From: Rhodospirillaceae bacterium
Lineage (GTDB): Bacteria > Pseudomonadota > Alphaproteobacteria > MPNO01 > UBA2964
Length of the DNA stretch: 64,000 nucleotides
NCBI GenBank assembly: GCA_002720855.1
Contig: PBIN01000015.1
Coordinates: forward strand, 248,001 to 312,000
Reading direction: 5' to 3'
The notes under the pieces are model-generated. The model ran no database searches. It was not told the origin of the DNA and was given only the letters and a program-made list of their open reading frames with translations. Shown here piece by piece: positions 7,329 through 17,039 of this stretch (within the stretch, counting starts at the first letter, position 1; every line of letters starts with the position of its first letter). The position numbers and the translations under genes were made by a program.

Positions 7329-9674
7329 ATGGAAGGCAAGGTATTTGGTGGGCGCGTCAAGCGACTCGAAGATCCTGCGCTGCTGCGTGGCCGCGGGCGG
7401 TTTATTGATGACATCAAGCTTCCCAACATGGCCAATGCCTCTTTCATTCGCAGCCCCTTCCCCCATGCACGTCTAAAACAGATAGATAAAACGGCTGCTG
7501 AAGCGGTTGACGGTGTTTTCGCCGTATATACGTTTGAAGATTTAAGGCCGCATTTGACCGATGAACGGCTACCGGTTGAGTTTCCGGGGGGTGTCCCCAA
7601 CGCCGAAACAGCAGGCCCGGTCATCATGGTATTCGATGAAACCATGTATGCCGGAGAATGCGTTGCCATCGTTATCGCCGAGACCCGTCACATCGCGGAA
7701 GACGCTGCTGCTTTAGTTGAAATCGACTGGGAACCATTGCCGGCTGTGGGCGATTGCAAGAAAGCACTTGAAGCGGATTCACCTACAGCCTCAATCCATA
7801 GTGATAGCAACCTCATGATGGAGATGGTGCAGGAGTATGGAGAAGTCGATGACATCTTCAAATCAGCGCCGAATACGTTCAGAGAAAAAATCTGGCAACA
7901 CCGCGGCAGTGGACACCCGATGGAGTGCCGGGGGGCCGTTGGAAGATACGACCCTGTTCAGGACCTAACCACTTTGTGGTCTTCTACCCAGATGCCCAAT
8001 TTAGTTCAGGGCTTTATCATAAAATTGCTGGGTGCCAACGAGAACCAGCTTCGAGTCATCACGCCAGATGTTGGCGGCGGGTTCGGTCCAAAGTTTGTCT
8101 TTTATTCTGAAGAGCTCGTCGTCGCATTGGCCGCCAAAATTTGCGGTCGGCCTGTCAAATGGGTCGAAGATCGGCGTGAACATTTCATTTCGACCGTCCA
8201 GGAACGTGATCAATACTGGGATGCAGAGATCGCAATCGACAACGACGGCATAATTCAGGGCGTGCGCGGGACCCTGATTCACGATCACGGCGCCTACACC
8301 ATTCAGGGCATTACGCTTCCCTATAACGCCGCCACTTGTATTCCGGGGCCCTACAAAGTTCCGCATTATCGGATGAACCAGAAACTCGTATTTACAAACA
8401 TGATGCCCTGCGCACCTGTCCGTGGCGCCAGCCATCCGCAAGGTACCTTTGTGATGGAACGATTGATGGATCGAGCCGCCCGTGAACTCGGCTTGGATCG
8501 TGCCGAAATCCGCCTAAAGAATATGATAGCGGGCGAAGAGATGCCCTACAAAAAGCCGCTTAAAACGCGTGCAGGTGTCAATATCACCTATGACTCGGGC
8601 GATTTTCCCAAAGCGCAGAAAATGGCAATGGATACCGCTGGCTATGGTGACTTCGCGGAACGGCAAAAAGCGGCCCTCGCCGAAGGCAAATATCTTGGTA
8701 TCGGAATTTCTTTCGGGGTCAAGGGTACAGGTCGTGGCCCATTTGAAACCGCTGTGGTTCGAATAGGTACTTCCGGAAAAATTTCCGTATATACCGGCGC
8801 TGCTCCCATGGGACAGAGTACCCGCACCATGATGGCCCAGGTGGTCGCCGAACAGCTCGGCGGTGATATGGAAAATGTCGAGGTGGTCGCCGGCGACACC
8901 GCCCAGATCCCAATGGGAATGGGTGGATTCGGAAGCCGTCAGACGATAACCGCGGGCTCTTCTGGCCATATTGCGGCCAAGGAGGTTCGTGAGAAGGCGC
9001 TCAAAGTCGCTGCGCATTTGCTTGAAGCTTCCGAAGAGGACCTCGAGATCGAAGGCAAAGAAATCCGCGTTAAGGGTGTGCCTGAAATGTCAGTTTCTTT
9101 GGGAAAGGTTGCCCATGCGGTCGCGGGGACACCGGGCTACGCCCTGCCTGGCGGTATCACACCGGGGATGGAATCAACGCAAAACTTTCTGACCGATCCG
9201 CTCGCCTACTGTTACGGCGCGCACATTTGTGAGGTCGAAGCCGATCCAGAAACGGGCGGCGTTCACATTCTAAAATATACCATTGTACATGACTCTGGCG
9301 TCCTCATTAATCCTATGATTGTCACCGGACAGATAACCGGCGGCGTCGCGCACGGTATTGGAAACGCAATTTTCGAATGGATGGGCTATGACGATGATGC
9401 GAATCCCGTGACCACCAATTTTGGTGAGTATTTACTACCGTCAGCACCAGAAACGCCAAGTTTTGACGTGGAGTTTTTGGAAAGCCCGTCTCCGTTGAAT
9501 CCGCTCGGTGTCAAAGGGGCCGGCGAAGGCTCTACCGTACCTGCTGCAGCCGCGGTAATTTCAGCCATTGAAGATGCTCTAAGCCCTTTCAACGCACATA
9601 TAGCCGAAGCACCAGTAACGCCAGCACGGCTTGTCGAATTGGTTAAAGAAGGTCAGGCGGGTCAGGCAGCCTAG
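7329..9674 (+). CDS. Xanthine dehydrogenase-family molybdopterin-binding large subunit
   Basis: About 781 residues, the full length of a CoxL/XdhB-type molybdenum hydroxylase large subunit. It begins with the usual RLEDPALLRGRGRFIDD. Cofactor-binding glycine-rich segments are visible (DVGGGFGPKF, APVRGASHPQG). The C-terminal GVKGAGEGS carries the glutamate that acts as catalytic base in the family. The ATG at 7329 follows CAGAGG; a GTG 9 bases earlier is less likely. No FAD (CoxM) or 2Fe-2S (CoxS) subunit gene is adjacent; the next genes converge on it. Substrate unknown. Confidence 0.9.
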   Translation: MEGKVFGGRVKRLEDPALLRGRGRFIDDIKLPNMANASFIRSPFPHARLKQIDKTAAEAVDGVFAVYTFEDLRPHLTDERLPVEFPGGVPNAETAGPVIMVFDETMYAGECVAIVIAETRHIAEDAAALVEIDWEPLPAVGDCKKALEADSPTASIHSDSNLMMEMVQEYGEVDDIFKSAPNTFREKIWQHRGSGHPMECRGAVGRYDPVQDLTTLWSSTQMPNLVQGFIIKLLGANENQLRVITPDVGGGFGPKFVFYSEELVVALAAKICGRPVKWVEDRREHFISTVQERDQYWDAEIAIDNDGIIQGVRGTLIHDHGAYTIQGITLPYNAATCIPGPYKVPHYRMNQKLVFTNMMPCAPVRGASHPQGTFVMERLMDRAARELGLDRAEIRLKNMIAGEEMPYKKPLKTRAGVNITYDSGDFPKAQKMAMDTAGYGDFAERQKAALAEGKYLGIGISFGVKGTGRGPFETAVVRIGTSGKISVYTGAAPMGQSTRTMMAQVVAEQLGGDMENVEVVAGDTAQIPMGMGGFGSRQTITAGSSGHIAAKEVREKALKVAAHLLEASEEDLEIEGKEIRVKGVPEMSVSLGKVAHAVAGTPGYALPGGITPGMESTQNFLTDPLAYCYGAHICEVEADPETGGVHILKYTIVHDSGVLINPMIVTGQITGGVAHGIGNAIFEWMGYDDDANPVTTNFGEYLLPSAPETPSFDVEFLESPSPLNPLGVKGAGEGSTVPAAAAVISAIEDALSPFNAHIAEAPVTPARLVELVKEGQAGQAA

Positions 9675-9680
9675 ACTGAT

Positions 9681-10034
9681 TCAGTTTTCCTCTGCGGACC
9701 CCAAACGCTCCTTTGGTGGAACGATATCGGTTACCAAATCGCGAATAAGGGTTTTGTTGGCCAAGGGTTCAACCGTGACGGCACCCGCACTGAGCCGCGC
9801 AGTACAGGCATAGTTGACCTTGCCATCGACCAGAACCATGCATTCCTTGCAGGCATTGGCACTTACGCAGGCATATCGAAATGCAAGAGAAGCATCTTCA
9901 TTTTCCCGAACCCATACAAGCGCATCGAGAACAGACGCGCCTTCTTCATGAGGCACATCAAATTGATCGTAGTGTGGTTCTTCGCCTTCCGCGCCGCGAT
10001 AAACCTTAAGTGTGGTTTTCAGATTTCCACTCAT
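9681..10034 (-). CDS. Minimal 2Fe-2S protein, SdhB/FrdB N-terminal domain only
   Basis: A 117-residue protein matching just the plant-ferredoxin-like half of succinate dehydrogenase/fumarate reductase iron-sulfur subunits. Cluster cysteines are in YACVSANACKECM plus NYAC, giving C-x4-C-x2-C followed by a distal Cys. The second domain, which normally carries the 4Fe-4S and 3Fe-4S clusters (total about 240 residues), is absent with no remnant downstream. It overlaps the upstream flavoprotein gene by 4 bp (ATGA), so the two proteins are very likely partners. It probably passes electrons between the flavoprotein and an unidentified acceptor. Confidence 0.82.
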   Translation of the reverse strand: MSGNLKTTLKVYRGAEGEEPHYDQFDVPHEEGASVLDALVWVRENEDASLAFRYACVSANACKECMVLVDGKVNYACTARLSAGAVTVEPLANKTLIRDLVTDIVPPKERLGSAEEN

Positions 10035-11752
10035 ATTTCTGCGGCCTGTTTCTCTTCAAGTGCGAAGGAAATTCGAGGGACCTCGGCCCAACCTGTAATG
10101 ATATCGCTCCCGTCAAGCTCTACCGTCTGGTTAATTTCCAGATCGGGAGAGGCATCGGTAATATCCTCTCTCTGGTGTGCGCCCCTGCTTTCCTTACGAT
10201 TAATCGCAGCAAGTGTTACAGACTCAGCGCATAACAATCCAGCCCGTAGTTCATACCAATCCAGCAATGCTTGATTAAAGGGTTCATCATCGGGAATCGT
10301 AATGTTGCGCAAATCATCGTTTTGCATTTCGCGAATACGTTCCAGCGCCTGCTCAAGTTTTTCGCTTGTCCGGAATAAACCTACCTTGTCCCACATCAAT
10401 TCTTGTAACTCAGCCATCAGCGCTGTAGCGCTTCCATCCGGTTCAGCGCCCTTCTTAAGCTGAGCCTTCGGTTCAGATAAGACCGAGGACGCTGTTTGAT
10501 CGTCGATGGAAACCCTCTTCCGATTTTTAGCGTAAGCTGCACCGAATTTTCCGGCGCGTTCTCCGAAGACGAATGCCTCAGGAATGGCGTTCCCCGACAA
10601 ACGTGTCGCCCCGTTCGCCCCGCCGACGGCTTCACCGGCGGCGAAAAGCCCGGGCACCCGTGTTTCCATCTCGGTGTTCACACGAATGCCACCCATATGA
10701 TAATGAGCGATCGGTGAAACCTCGACAGCTTGCTTCTGCAGATCAATCCCGTTTTTGGCGAGACGCTTGATCATCGGCCCGAATTTCTCCTTCATAACGT
10801 CTTCCGCGATGTGCTCGAAACTCAACCATACGCCGCCGTGCGGAGAGCCACGCCCTTCTTCGACTTCTTTGTATATTGCGTAGGAAGCAAGATCGCGACG
10901 AGCGGTATAGGTTCCGCCATCGGTGGCCCCGTAATTATGGATAAATTCTTCGAACTCGCCATTTAGCAACTTGCCGCCGACCTTATAGCGAAACGGATCC
11001 CACATGATTGGGTCCATCCCGACCATGCGGGGCGCGAGGTGGCCAATGGGGAAGAACTGTACAAATTCCATATCGATAAGTTCGGCACCCGCTCGCAGCG
11101 CCATAGCATAGGATTCGCCGCCCATATTGATTGAAGCGCTATTGCGTTTGTAAAGCTTGGTTAGTCCACCCGCCGCCAGAACCACAGCCCCGGCCTCAAC
11201 CAAAACGGTCTCGCCACTTTCGACGTCCACGGCGACAGCGCCAATCGCCTCACCATCCTGAACGACTATTTCCAGGACCGCGAGACCGCTTGCCCTGCGA
11301 ATCCCGTCACGCTGGGCGACTTCTCCCCGAAGCGCGCGTGCTACTGCCGGTCCGGTATTGAGATAGTCGACATAGACGCACCGTTTTAAACCGTGTCCCG
11401 GCGCATGAACCTGTGTCATTCGGCCATCGACACGTGCCCAACCAACTTTCCATTCATCCATCTCTAGAATTCTGTCGACCGACTCTTCGCATAGGATCGC
11501 GGAGAGTTCTTCATTGCAAAGCCCGTGACCGGCTTCAATCGTATCAGCAAGATGATGGGTCCAATGATCGGGTTCTTCGTGTCCAACAGCAGATGCCACG
11601 GTCATCTGTGCCATGATGGTTGCACCGCCGCGGCTTATCAGACTCTTGTCAGATAGGATGACATCAGCACCCGCGCGTGCGGCGGAAATCGCCGCGTACA
11701 TACCTGCGCCGCCCGCACCAACTACAAATACATCTGTCGAAACACGCATCAT
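10031..11752 (-). CDS. FAD-binding protein of the fumarate reductase/succinate dehydrogenase flavoprotein family
   Basis: A 573-residue soluble flavoprotein. The N-terminal Rossmann motif is VVGAGGAGMYAAISAARAG. Family blocks include ISRGGAT, the capping-domain region and the C-terminal GLFAAGEAVGGANGATRLSG, which binds FAD. SPIAHYHMGGI aligns with the active-site region of fumarate reductase/aspartate oxidase-type enzymes. A GAGG ribosome site precedes the ATG at 11752. No membrane anchor genes are nearby, so it is not a conventional complex II. The substrate is unknown; adenylylsulfate reductase-like and aspartate oxidase-like alternatives are weaker. Confidence 0.88.
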   Translation of the reverse strand: MMRVSTDVFVVGAGGAGMYAAISAARAGADVILSDKSLISRGGATIMAQMTVASAVGHEEPDHWTHHLADTIEAGHGLCNEELSAILCEESVDRILEMDEWKVGWARVDGRMTQVHAPGHGLKRCVYVDYLNTGPAVARALRGEVAQRDGIRRASGLAVLEIVVQDGEAIGAVAVDVESGETVLVEAGAVVLAAGGLTKLYKRNSASINMGGESYAMALRAGAELIDMEFVQFFPIGHLAPRMVGMDPIMWDPFRYKVGGKLLNGEFEEFIHNYGATDGGTYTARRDLASYAIYKEVEEGRGSPHGGVWLSFEHIAEDVMKEKFGPMIKRLAKNGIDLQKQAVEVSPIAHYHMGGIRVNTEMETRVPGLFAAGEAVGGANGATRLSGNAIPEAFVFGERAGKFGAAYAKNRKRVSIDDQTASSVLSEPKAQLKKGAEPDGSATALMAELQELMWDKVGLFRTSEKLEQALERIREMQNDDLRNITIPDDEPFNQALLDWYELRAGLLCAESVTLAAINRKESRGAHQREDITDASPDLEINQTVELDGSDIITGWAEVPRISFALEEKQAAEI

Positions 11753-11885
11753 CGAAATCGAACCTCAAAAATCGCGTGCAACATAGCGCACTGATCGCGT
11801 TACGGCCAGTTCTGGGGCTTGCGGCAACACCGCACACTCGCTAAGTTCCTCGCGTTCTGACAGATAAGCGAAAAAGGATTTTCCA

Positions 11886-12626
11886 ATGGCCACAAAAATG
11901 CAGCAGCTGATTGATACCGCGACGCCCTACTGGGATGCTGAAGCTGAAATCGCAAAGCGATTTTATAAAAAGGCCAAAAGGGAAGATCATGCCTTTTATC
12001 TGCGCGCTCAACTCTGGAAAGAACTCAATCCTGTCGACGGCTTCTTTAACGGATTACATCGCGAACTGACCGAAGCTGTCGAAATGTTTCCTAAAGTCGG
12101 GAAAACCATTGATCGCCACGATTATTACTTCCTCCTCGAACAGCTAGTCGCGGAATATAACCACTTCGTCATGCTGGCTGATGTCTTGGAGTATGTTCAG
12201 GGCCGCAAGATTTCCAAACGCGATCTCAAGCAACTGCCTCAGGAAAAGAAACTCGGTGATATCCGCCGCAACTATGTAAAAACAGGCGGAGCCATCGGAA
12301 AAGCCGCAGTTGGCATCACAGAAGGTGGTGGCACTGCTTTATTCCGGGTTGGCAAGAACCTAAAGGGCAGCAGGATCAACCAAATGACGGCTAAAGTTAT
12401 GAAGGTGATCTGGGAGGACGAAAAAGACCACTATATGGTTCAAGCAGATATCGCCGCCAAGATGATCAAAAACAAAGCCGACATGAAAAAGATGCAGGAG
12501 GCTATGGTCGACGTCAGCCTTCAGCGCGTCTGGATGCGCAATGAAATGTTCCTTAATCCGATGACTACCGATGAGGTAGAATCCTATATCGCACGGCGTA
12601 CACGTGCGATCGCAAATCGGTCGTAA
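11886..12626 (+). CDS. Helical protein with two ExxH motifs, possible ferritin-like di-iron protein
   Basis: A 246-residue, Lys/Glu-rich, all-helical protein with no signal peptide. I do not recognise a named family with certainty. Two helices carry ExxH motifs (EYNHFVMLADVLEYV and EDEKDHYMVQADIA), each a candidate half of a four-helix-bundle di-iron site, and Glu-bearing helices precede each. Between them is a Gly-rich segment (TGGAIGKAAVGITEGGG) that is unusual for ferritins. It is divergent from the flavoprotein/2Fe-2S pair and ends right beside the converging pgk gene. The di-iron proposal is inference. Confidence 0.55.
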   Translation: MATKMQQLIDTATPYWDAEAEIAKRFYKKAKREDHAFYLRAQLWKELNPVDGFFNGLHRELTEAVEMFPKVGKTIDRHDYYFLLEQLVAEYNHFVMLADVLEYVQGRKISKRDLKQLPQEKKLGDIRRNYVKTGGAIGKAAVGITEGGGTALFRVGKNLKGSRINQMTAKVMKVIWEDEKDHYMVQADIAAKMIKNKADMKKMQEAMVDVSLQRVWMRNEMFLNPMTTDEVESYIARRTRAIANRS

Positions 12627-13844
12627 CTATTCGCTGGTTTCCAGTGCCGCAACACCTGGTAGTTCTTTTCCTTCCAGCCATTCTAGGAAAGCACCGCCTG
12701 CGGTAGATACGTAAGAGAAATCCTCGAGAGCATCTGCAGCGGCCAGTGCGGCCACTGTATCGCCGCCGCCCGCAACCGAGCGCAGCTTGCCCTCCGCTGT
12801 CAATTTCGCTGCCGCCTGCGCGACAATATTTGTTCCCCTATCGAAGGGACGAATTTCAAACGCGCCCATCGGCCCATTCCATAGAACGGTTTTACAGTCA
12901 GCCAGGCTGTCAGCCAGTGCTTGAGCGGTTCCCTCACCTACATCGAGGATCATGGTATCTGCGCGAACAGCTGCGATAGGCACTGTTTCACATTCCGCAC
13001 CTGCTTCAAATTTCTCTGCAATCACAACATCGCGCGGCAATACAACTTCGCACCCTGCCTCATCTGCGCTCGCCATCACGGCACGTGCAGTATCTGCCAT
13101 ATCGTTTTCGCAAAGGGACGCGCCAACATCCGTCCCAAGCGCGTAGAGGAAGGTATTCGCCATCGCACCGCCGATCACCAGCCGGTCGACCTTGGCGACA
13201 AGATTGGTCAGCACAGCAAGCTTGGTCGACACTTTTGCACCCCCGACAACTGCGAGCACGGGACGGTCCGGATCACCAAGCGCCGTTTCAAGAGCTTCCA
13301 ATTCGGCCTGCATCGACCGACCCGCAGCAGATGGAAGGATATTGGCAATACCCGCCGTCGAAGCATGTGCGCGATGCGCCGCGGAAAACGCGTCATTAAC
13401 AAAGGCATCGCCCAGAGCCGCGAGCGCCTTGATAAATGCATCTTCATTTCCTTCTTCACCGGCATGAAATCGGAGATTCTCCAAAAGCGCGATACCGCCA
13501 TCTGGCATCGCGTTGATCGTCGTTTCTGACGCTTCTCCGACACAGTCATCAACGAAAGTGACATCGCGCCCGCCAAGTGCCGCCTTTAATGGCTCGACGA
13601 GCGGTTTGAGTGACATTTCGGGAACAATCTTGCCTTTCGGCCGATCGAAATGCGACATCACAACGACTTTGCAGCCACGATCCGCGAGTTCCAATATTGT
13701 CGGTGCCAGCCGTTCAATACGGGTGGAGTCCGTAACGATACCATCCTGCATTGGAACATTGAGATCGCCCCTTACGAGGACACGGACGCCTGCCGCCTGC
13801 TCATTCAAAGCGGGCAGAGTATCGAGCGTTTCAAAACGCGCCAT
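12627..13844 (-). CDS. pgk: Phosphoglycerate kinase
   Basis: A 405-residue PGK interconverting 1,3-bisphosphoglycerate and 3-phosphoglycerate with ATP formation. Substrate-binding RGDLNVPM is near the N-terminus, FDRPKG and [12 protein letters not shown] follow, and the C-terminal nucleotide domain has WNGPMGAFE and the Gly-rich [11 protein letters not shown]. It is the last gene of a tkt-gap-pgk cluster, 28 bp after gap. Such clusters serve glycolysis/gluconeogenesis and the pentose phosphate pathway; no Calvin-cycle gene is seen in the window. Confidence 0.97.
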   Translation of the reverse strand: MARFETLDTLPALNEQAAGVRVLVRGDLNVPMQDGIVTDSTRIERLAPTILELADRGCKVVVMSHFDRPKGKIVPEMSLKPLVEPLKAALGGRDVTFVDDCVGEASETTINAMPDGGIALLENLRFHAGEEGNEDAFIKALAALGDAFVNDAFSAAHRAHASTAGIANILPSAAGRSMQAELEALETALGDPDRPVLAVVGGAKVSTKLAVLTNLVAKVDRLVIGGAMANTFLYALGTDVGASLCENDMADTARAVMASADEAGCEVVLPRDVVIAEKFEAGAECETVPIAAVRADTMILDVGEGTAQALADSLADCKTVLWNGPMGAFEIRPFDRGTNIVAQAAAKLTAEGKLRSVAGGGDTVAALAAADALEDFSYVSTAGGAFLEWLEGKELPGVAALETSE

Positions 13845-13872
13845 AGTCTTTACTCAATCGAGGAACGACCGA

Positions 13873-14883
13873 TCAGCCGAGCTTACCCATCTTCACAGCC
13901 GTATCCGACATGCGATTTGAGAAACCCCACTCGTTGTCATACCAGGACGCAACGCGGCAAAGTTTGCCATCGATGACTTGGGTTTGGGTCAGATCGAAAA
14001 TCGAACTCGCCGGGTTGTGGTTAAAGTCTGACGACACAAGAGGCTCATCGTTCGTTGTCAGAATATTTTTAAACGCGGGCGTATTGGCCGCTTTGACGAT
14101 TGCCTTATTGATCTCTTCGGCGGTCGTTTTGCGTTTCGCAGTAAAGTTCAGATCAACGATGGAAACATTCGCTGTTGGCACACGGATCGAAGTTCCATCG
14201 AGTTTTCCATTCAATTCGGGCAATACCAGGCCTACTGCTTTTGCGGCACCAGTCGATGTCGGGATCATCGAATATCCTGCTGCCCGTGCCCGGCGCGGGT
14301 CAGGATGCAATGTGTCCTGCAGCCTTTGATCACCCGTATAGGCATGAATGGTCGTCATATAACCTTGCTGAATTCCGATTGCTTTGTGCAGTACAGCAGC
14401 CACCGGTGCGAGGCAGTTTGTGGTGCAGGATGCGTTGGACACCACCTTGTGACTCTTACGCAGTTTTTTGTCGTTTACACCGCAAACAACGGTAAGGTCT
14501 TCGCCAGATGCGGGTGCTGAAATCAGTACTTTCTTTGCGCCCGCAGCAATATGTGCTTCGGCATGTTCACGCTTGGTGAAGATACCCGTACATTCCATGA
14601 CGACATCGATACCGAGTTTTTCCCAAGGCAGGTTAGCTGGGTCACGCTCGGCGAAAACGCGGATTGTTCCTTTACCAAGATTGATACCGGTTTTTGTGGC
14701 TCTTACTTTGCGAGGAAAAGGTCCGTGAATGGTATCCCGCTGAAGCAAGAGTGCGTTTGCCTCGATGCTGCCGAGATCGTTGATCGCAACAAATTCAATA
14801 TCTTTGCGACCGCTTTCATACGCCGCCCGTAATACCAGCCGTCCAATGCGGCCAAATCCGTTGATGGCTACCCTTACTGCCAT
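13873..14883 (-). CDS. gap: Glyceraldehyde-3-phosphate dehydrogenase, type I
   Basis: A 336-residue phosphorylating GAPDH. The NAD site is [14 protein letters not shown] at the N-terminus, the catalytic cysteine sits in [12 protein letters not shown], and the C-terminal [13 protein letters not shown] is intact. It lies between tkt (25 bp upstream) and pgk (28 bp downstream) on the same strand, consistent with a single transcript. An AGGATATT stretch lies directly before the ATG. Confidence 0.97.
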   Translation of the reverse strand: MAVRVAINGFGRIGRLVLRAAYESGRKDIEFVAINDLGSIEANALLLQRDTIHGPFPRKVRATKTGINLGKGTIRVFAERDPANLPWEKLGIDVVMECTGIFTKREHAEAHIAAGAKKVLISAPASGEDLTVVCGVNDKKLRKSHKVVSNASCTTNCLAPVAAVLHKAIGIQQGYMTTIHAYTGDQRLQDTLHPDPRRARAAGYSMIPTSTGAAKAVGLVLPELNGKLDGTSIRVPTANVSIVDLNFTAKRKTTAEEINKAIVKAANTPAFKNILTTNDEPLVSSDFNHNPASSIFDLTQTQVIDGKLCRVASWYDNEWGFSNRMSDTAVKMGKLG

Positions 14884-14908
14884 AATATCCTCCGTCTAAA
14901 ATGCAATC

Positions 14909-16885
14909 CTATAACCGCTCTTTGGCCGCTGCAGCGACCGCTTCTGCGGTAATTCCAAAATGTTTAAATAAATCACCAGCAGGTGCTGAAGCACCAAAAC
15001 TAGACATACCGACAAAACCGCCGTCGGCACCAATATATTTTTCCCAACCTAACGACACAGCCGCCTCAACGGCAACTTTAACGGTATTCTCGCCAAGAAC
15101 CGAACTACGGTACTCTGGAGACTGCGCATCGAACAATTCCCAACATGGCATCGACACGACATCGGCTGCAATGCCATCGGCTGCCAAGATCTCCTGCGCT
15201 TGCACAGCGACCGAAACTTCAGATCCCGTTGCCAATAATGTTACCCGGGCATCACCGTTCGCCGGGGAAATTATATAAGCGCCATTGGCACATTGGTTCT
15301 CGCCATCAGCATCTTTTCTCAATGTCGGAATGCCCTGACGGGTCAACGAGATTGCCGACGGGGTCTTCTCCGATGCAACGGCTATTTCCCAACATTCAGC
15401 TACCTCGACGGCATCGCCCGGTCGAAATACGTTTAAGTTCGGAATAGCGCGCAGGCTTGCCAAAGTCTCGACAGGCTGATGCGTCGGCCCATCCTCGCCA
15501 AGACCGATGGAGTCGTGGGTTAAAACATGAATGACCCGCTGTTCCATGAGCGCGGACAACCGCAATGCCGGGCGCAAGTAATCGGCAAAAACCAGAAAAG
15601 TTCCTGCGTAGGGAATAACACCTCCATGTTGCGCCATCCCATTCATCGCGGCAGCCATGCCATGTTCCCGAATGCCGTAGTGAATATACCGGGCGCCGAA
15701 ATCCTCTTTGGAAATCGCTGACATATTTGAGGTTCTGGTGTTCACCGAGCCGGTTAGATCAGCCGACCCACCCATTAATTCGGGTATTGCACCAATGAGT
15801 TTTTCCAGCACTGCACCGGATGAAACACGTGTCGCCTGTGTCGGAGCGTCTGCTACGAACGCTGCCTTAATATCATTGATGGCGGCCTGCCAATCCGCAG
15901 GCAGCTCACCGGAGAGAGCCCGGTTGAACTCATCGCGTACAGAACTGTCTAGCGCATCGACACGGGTTTGCCAGGCTTGCCGGTCTGCCGCACCTTTGGA
16001 ACCTGCTTCCCGCCAAATACTGACGATTTCCTCCGGCATTTCAAATGGTCCGTGGGGCCACCCTATTGCATCTCGTGTCCCGGAAATTTCCTCATCGCCC
16101 AGAGGCGCACCATGGGAACCAGATGTTCCAGCTTTGGTTGGAGCACCGAAAGCGATAGTCGTCCGACAGGCGATTAATGACGGTTTATCCTCGCGTTGCG
16201 CTGCTTCTATCGCTGATGCGACGGCGGCTGGATCATGTCCATCGACAACACAGGTATCCCAGCCATAAGCGGCAAATCGCGACGGGACATCATCTGACCA
16301 CGACAGCGACGTGCTACCATCAATCGAAATACCATTGTCATCATAAAGGACGATAAGCTTCGAAAGTCCGAGATGGCCTGCAAAGGAGGCCGCTTCATGG
16401 CTGATCCCTTCCATGAGATCACCATCACCGGCGATAACATAGGTGAAATGATTGACGACCTCGTCTCCGAAACGTGCCGCCAGAATGCGTTCCGCCAACG
16501 CCATACCAACTGCTGTTGAAATTCCCTGGCCGAGCGGTCCTGTTGTTGTTTCGATACCTGCTGCGTGACCAAATTCGGGATGACCCGCTGTTTTGCTGCC
16601 GAGCTGACGAAAATTCTTTATCTCTTCGATATCGATATCGGGGTATCCCGTCAGATACAGCAGGGAATAAAGCAACATGGAGCCGTGACCAGCCGAGAGA
16701 ACAAACCGGTCGCGGTCAGGCCAGTCAGATGCAGAAGAATCGTATTTCAGAAACCGGGTGAAGAGCACGGTAGCAACATCTGCCATACCCATAGGCATGC
16801 CAGGATGGCCAGAATTCGCCGCCTGAACGGCATCCATCGAAAGAGCGCGAATGGCGTTGGCGAGGTCCTTATGTTCGGTGGTCAC
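14909..16885 (-). CDS. tkt: Transketolase
   Basis: A 658-residue thiamine diphosphate enzyme of the pentose phosphate pathway. It starts with the family pattern [20 protein letters not shown]. The ThDP motif runs from GDGDLMEG to the downstream asparagine, and the pyrimidine domain has [13 protein letters not shown] and [19 protein letters not shown]. Length and motifs are normal. It is the first gene of tkt-gap-pgk; the promoter should lie in 16886-17039, which contains the palindrome at 16954-16966. Confidence 0.97.
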   Translation of the reverse strand: MTTEHKDLANAIRALSMDAVQAANSGHPGMPMGMADVATVLFTRFLKYDSSASDWPDRDRFVLSAGHGSMLLYSLLYLTGYPDIDIEEIKNFRQLGSKTAGHPEFGHAAGIETTTGPLGQGISTAVGMALAERILAARFGDEVVNHFTYVIAGDGDLMEGISHEAASFAGHLGLSKLIVLYDDNGISIDGSTSLSWSDDVPSRFAAYGWDTCVVDGHDPAAVASAIEAAQREDKPSLIACRTTIAFGAPTKAGTSGSHGAPLGDEEISGTRDAIGWPHGPFEMPEEIVSIWREAGSKGAADRQAWQTRVDALDSSVRDEFNRALSGELPADWQAAINDIKAAFVADAPTQATRVSSGAVLEKLIGAIPELMGGSADLTGSVNTRTSNMSAISKEDFGARYIHYGIREHGMAAAMNGMAQHGGVIPYAGTFLVFADYLRPALRLSALMEQRVIHVLTHDSIGLGEDGPTHQPVETLASLRAIPNLNVFRPGDAVEVAECWEIAVASEKTPSAISLTRQGIPTLRKDADGENQCANGAYIISPANGDARVTLLATGSEVSVAVQAQEILAADGIAADVVSMPCWELFDAQSPEYRSSVLGENTVKVAVEAAVSLGWEKYIGADGGFVGMSSFGASAPAGDLFKHFGITAEAVAAAAKERL

Positions 16886-16953
16886 GTTATTTCCGGATGT
16901 TAGGTTAGCGGTTGGTTTTTGACGTCATTCAATACAAATACACGCACTACATA

Positions 16954-16966
16954 GCCGGTTACCGGC
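16954..16966. promoter_or_regulatory. Candidate operator upstream of tkt-gap-pgk
   Basis: Perfect inverted repeat GCCGGT-T-ACCGGC about 70 bp upstream of the tkt start. A second, widely spaced inverted pair GTTAGGTT (16899-16906) / AACCTAAC (16975-16982) flanks it. No regulator is assigned. Confidence 0.35.
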
Positions 16967-17039
16967 ACGTTCTCAACCTAACGCGAATCGGCTTCGGGGT
17001 GGAGTCATGCGGCGTAAAATGGACGAATTATTATTAAGT

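Noticed and set aside
12921-13529. 202-codon plus-strand frame opposite pgk
   Set aside because: Antisense to an intact pgk with strong motifs; composition is that of a shadow frame.
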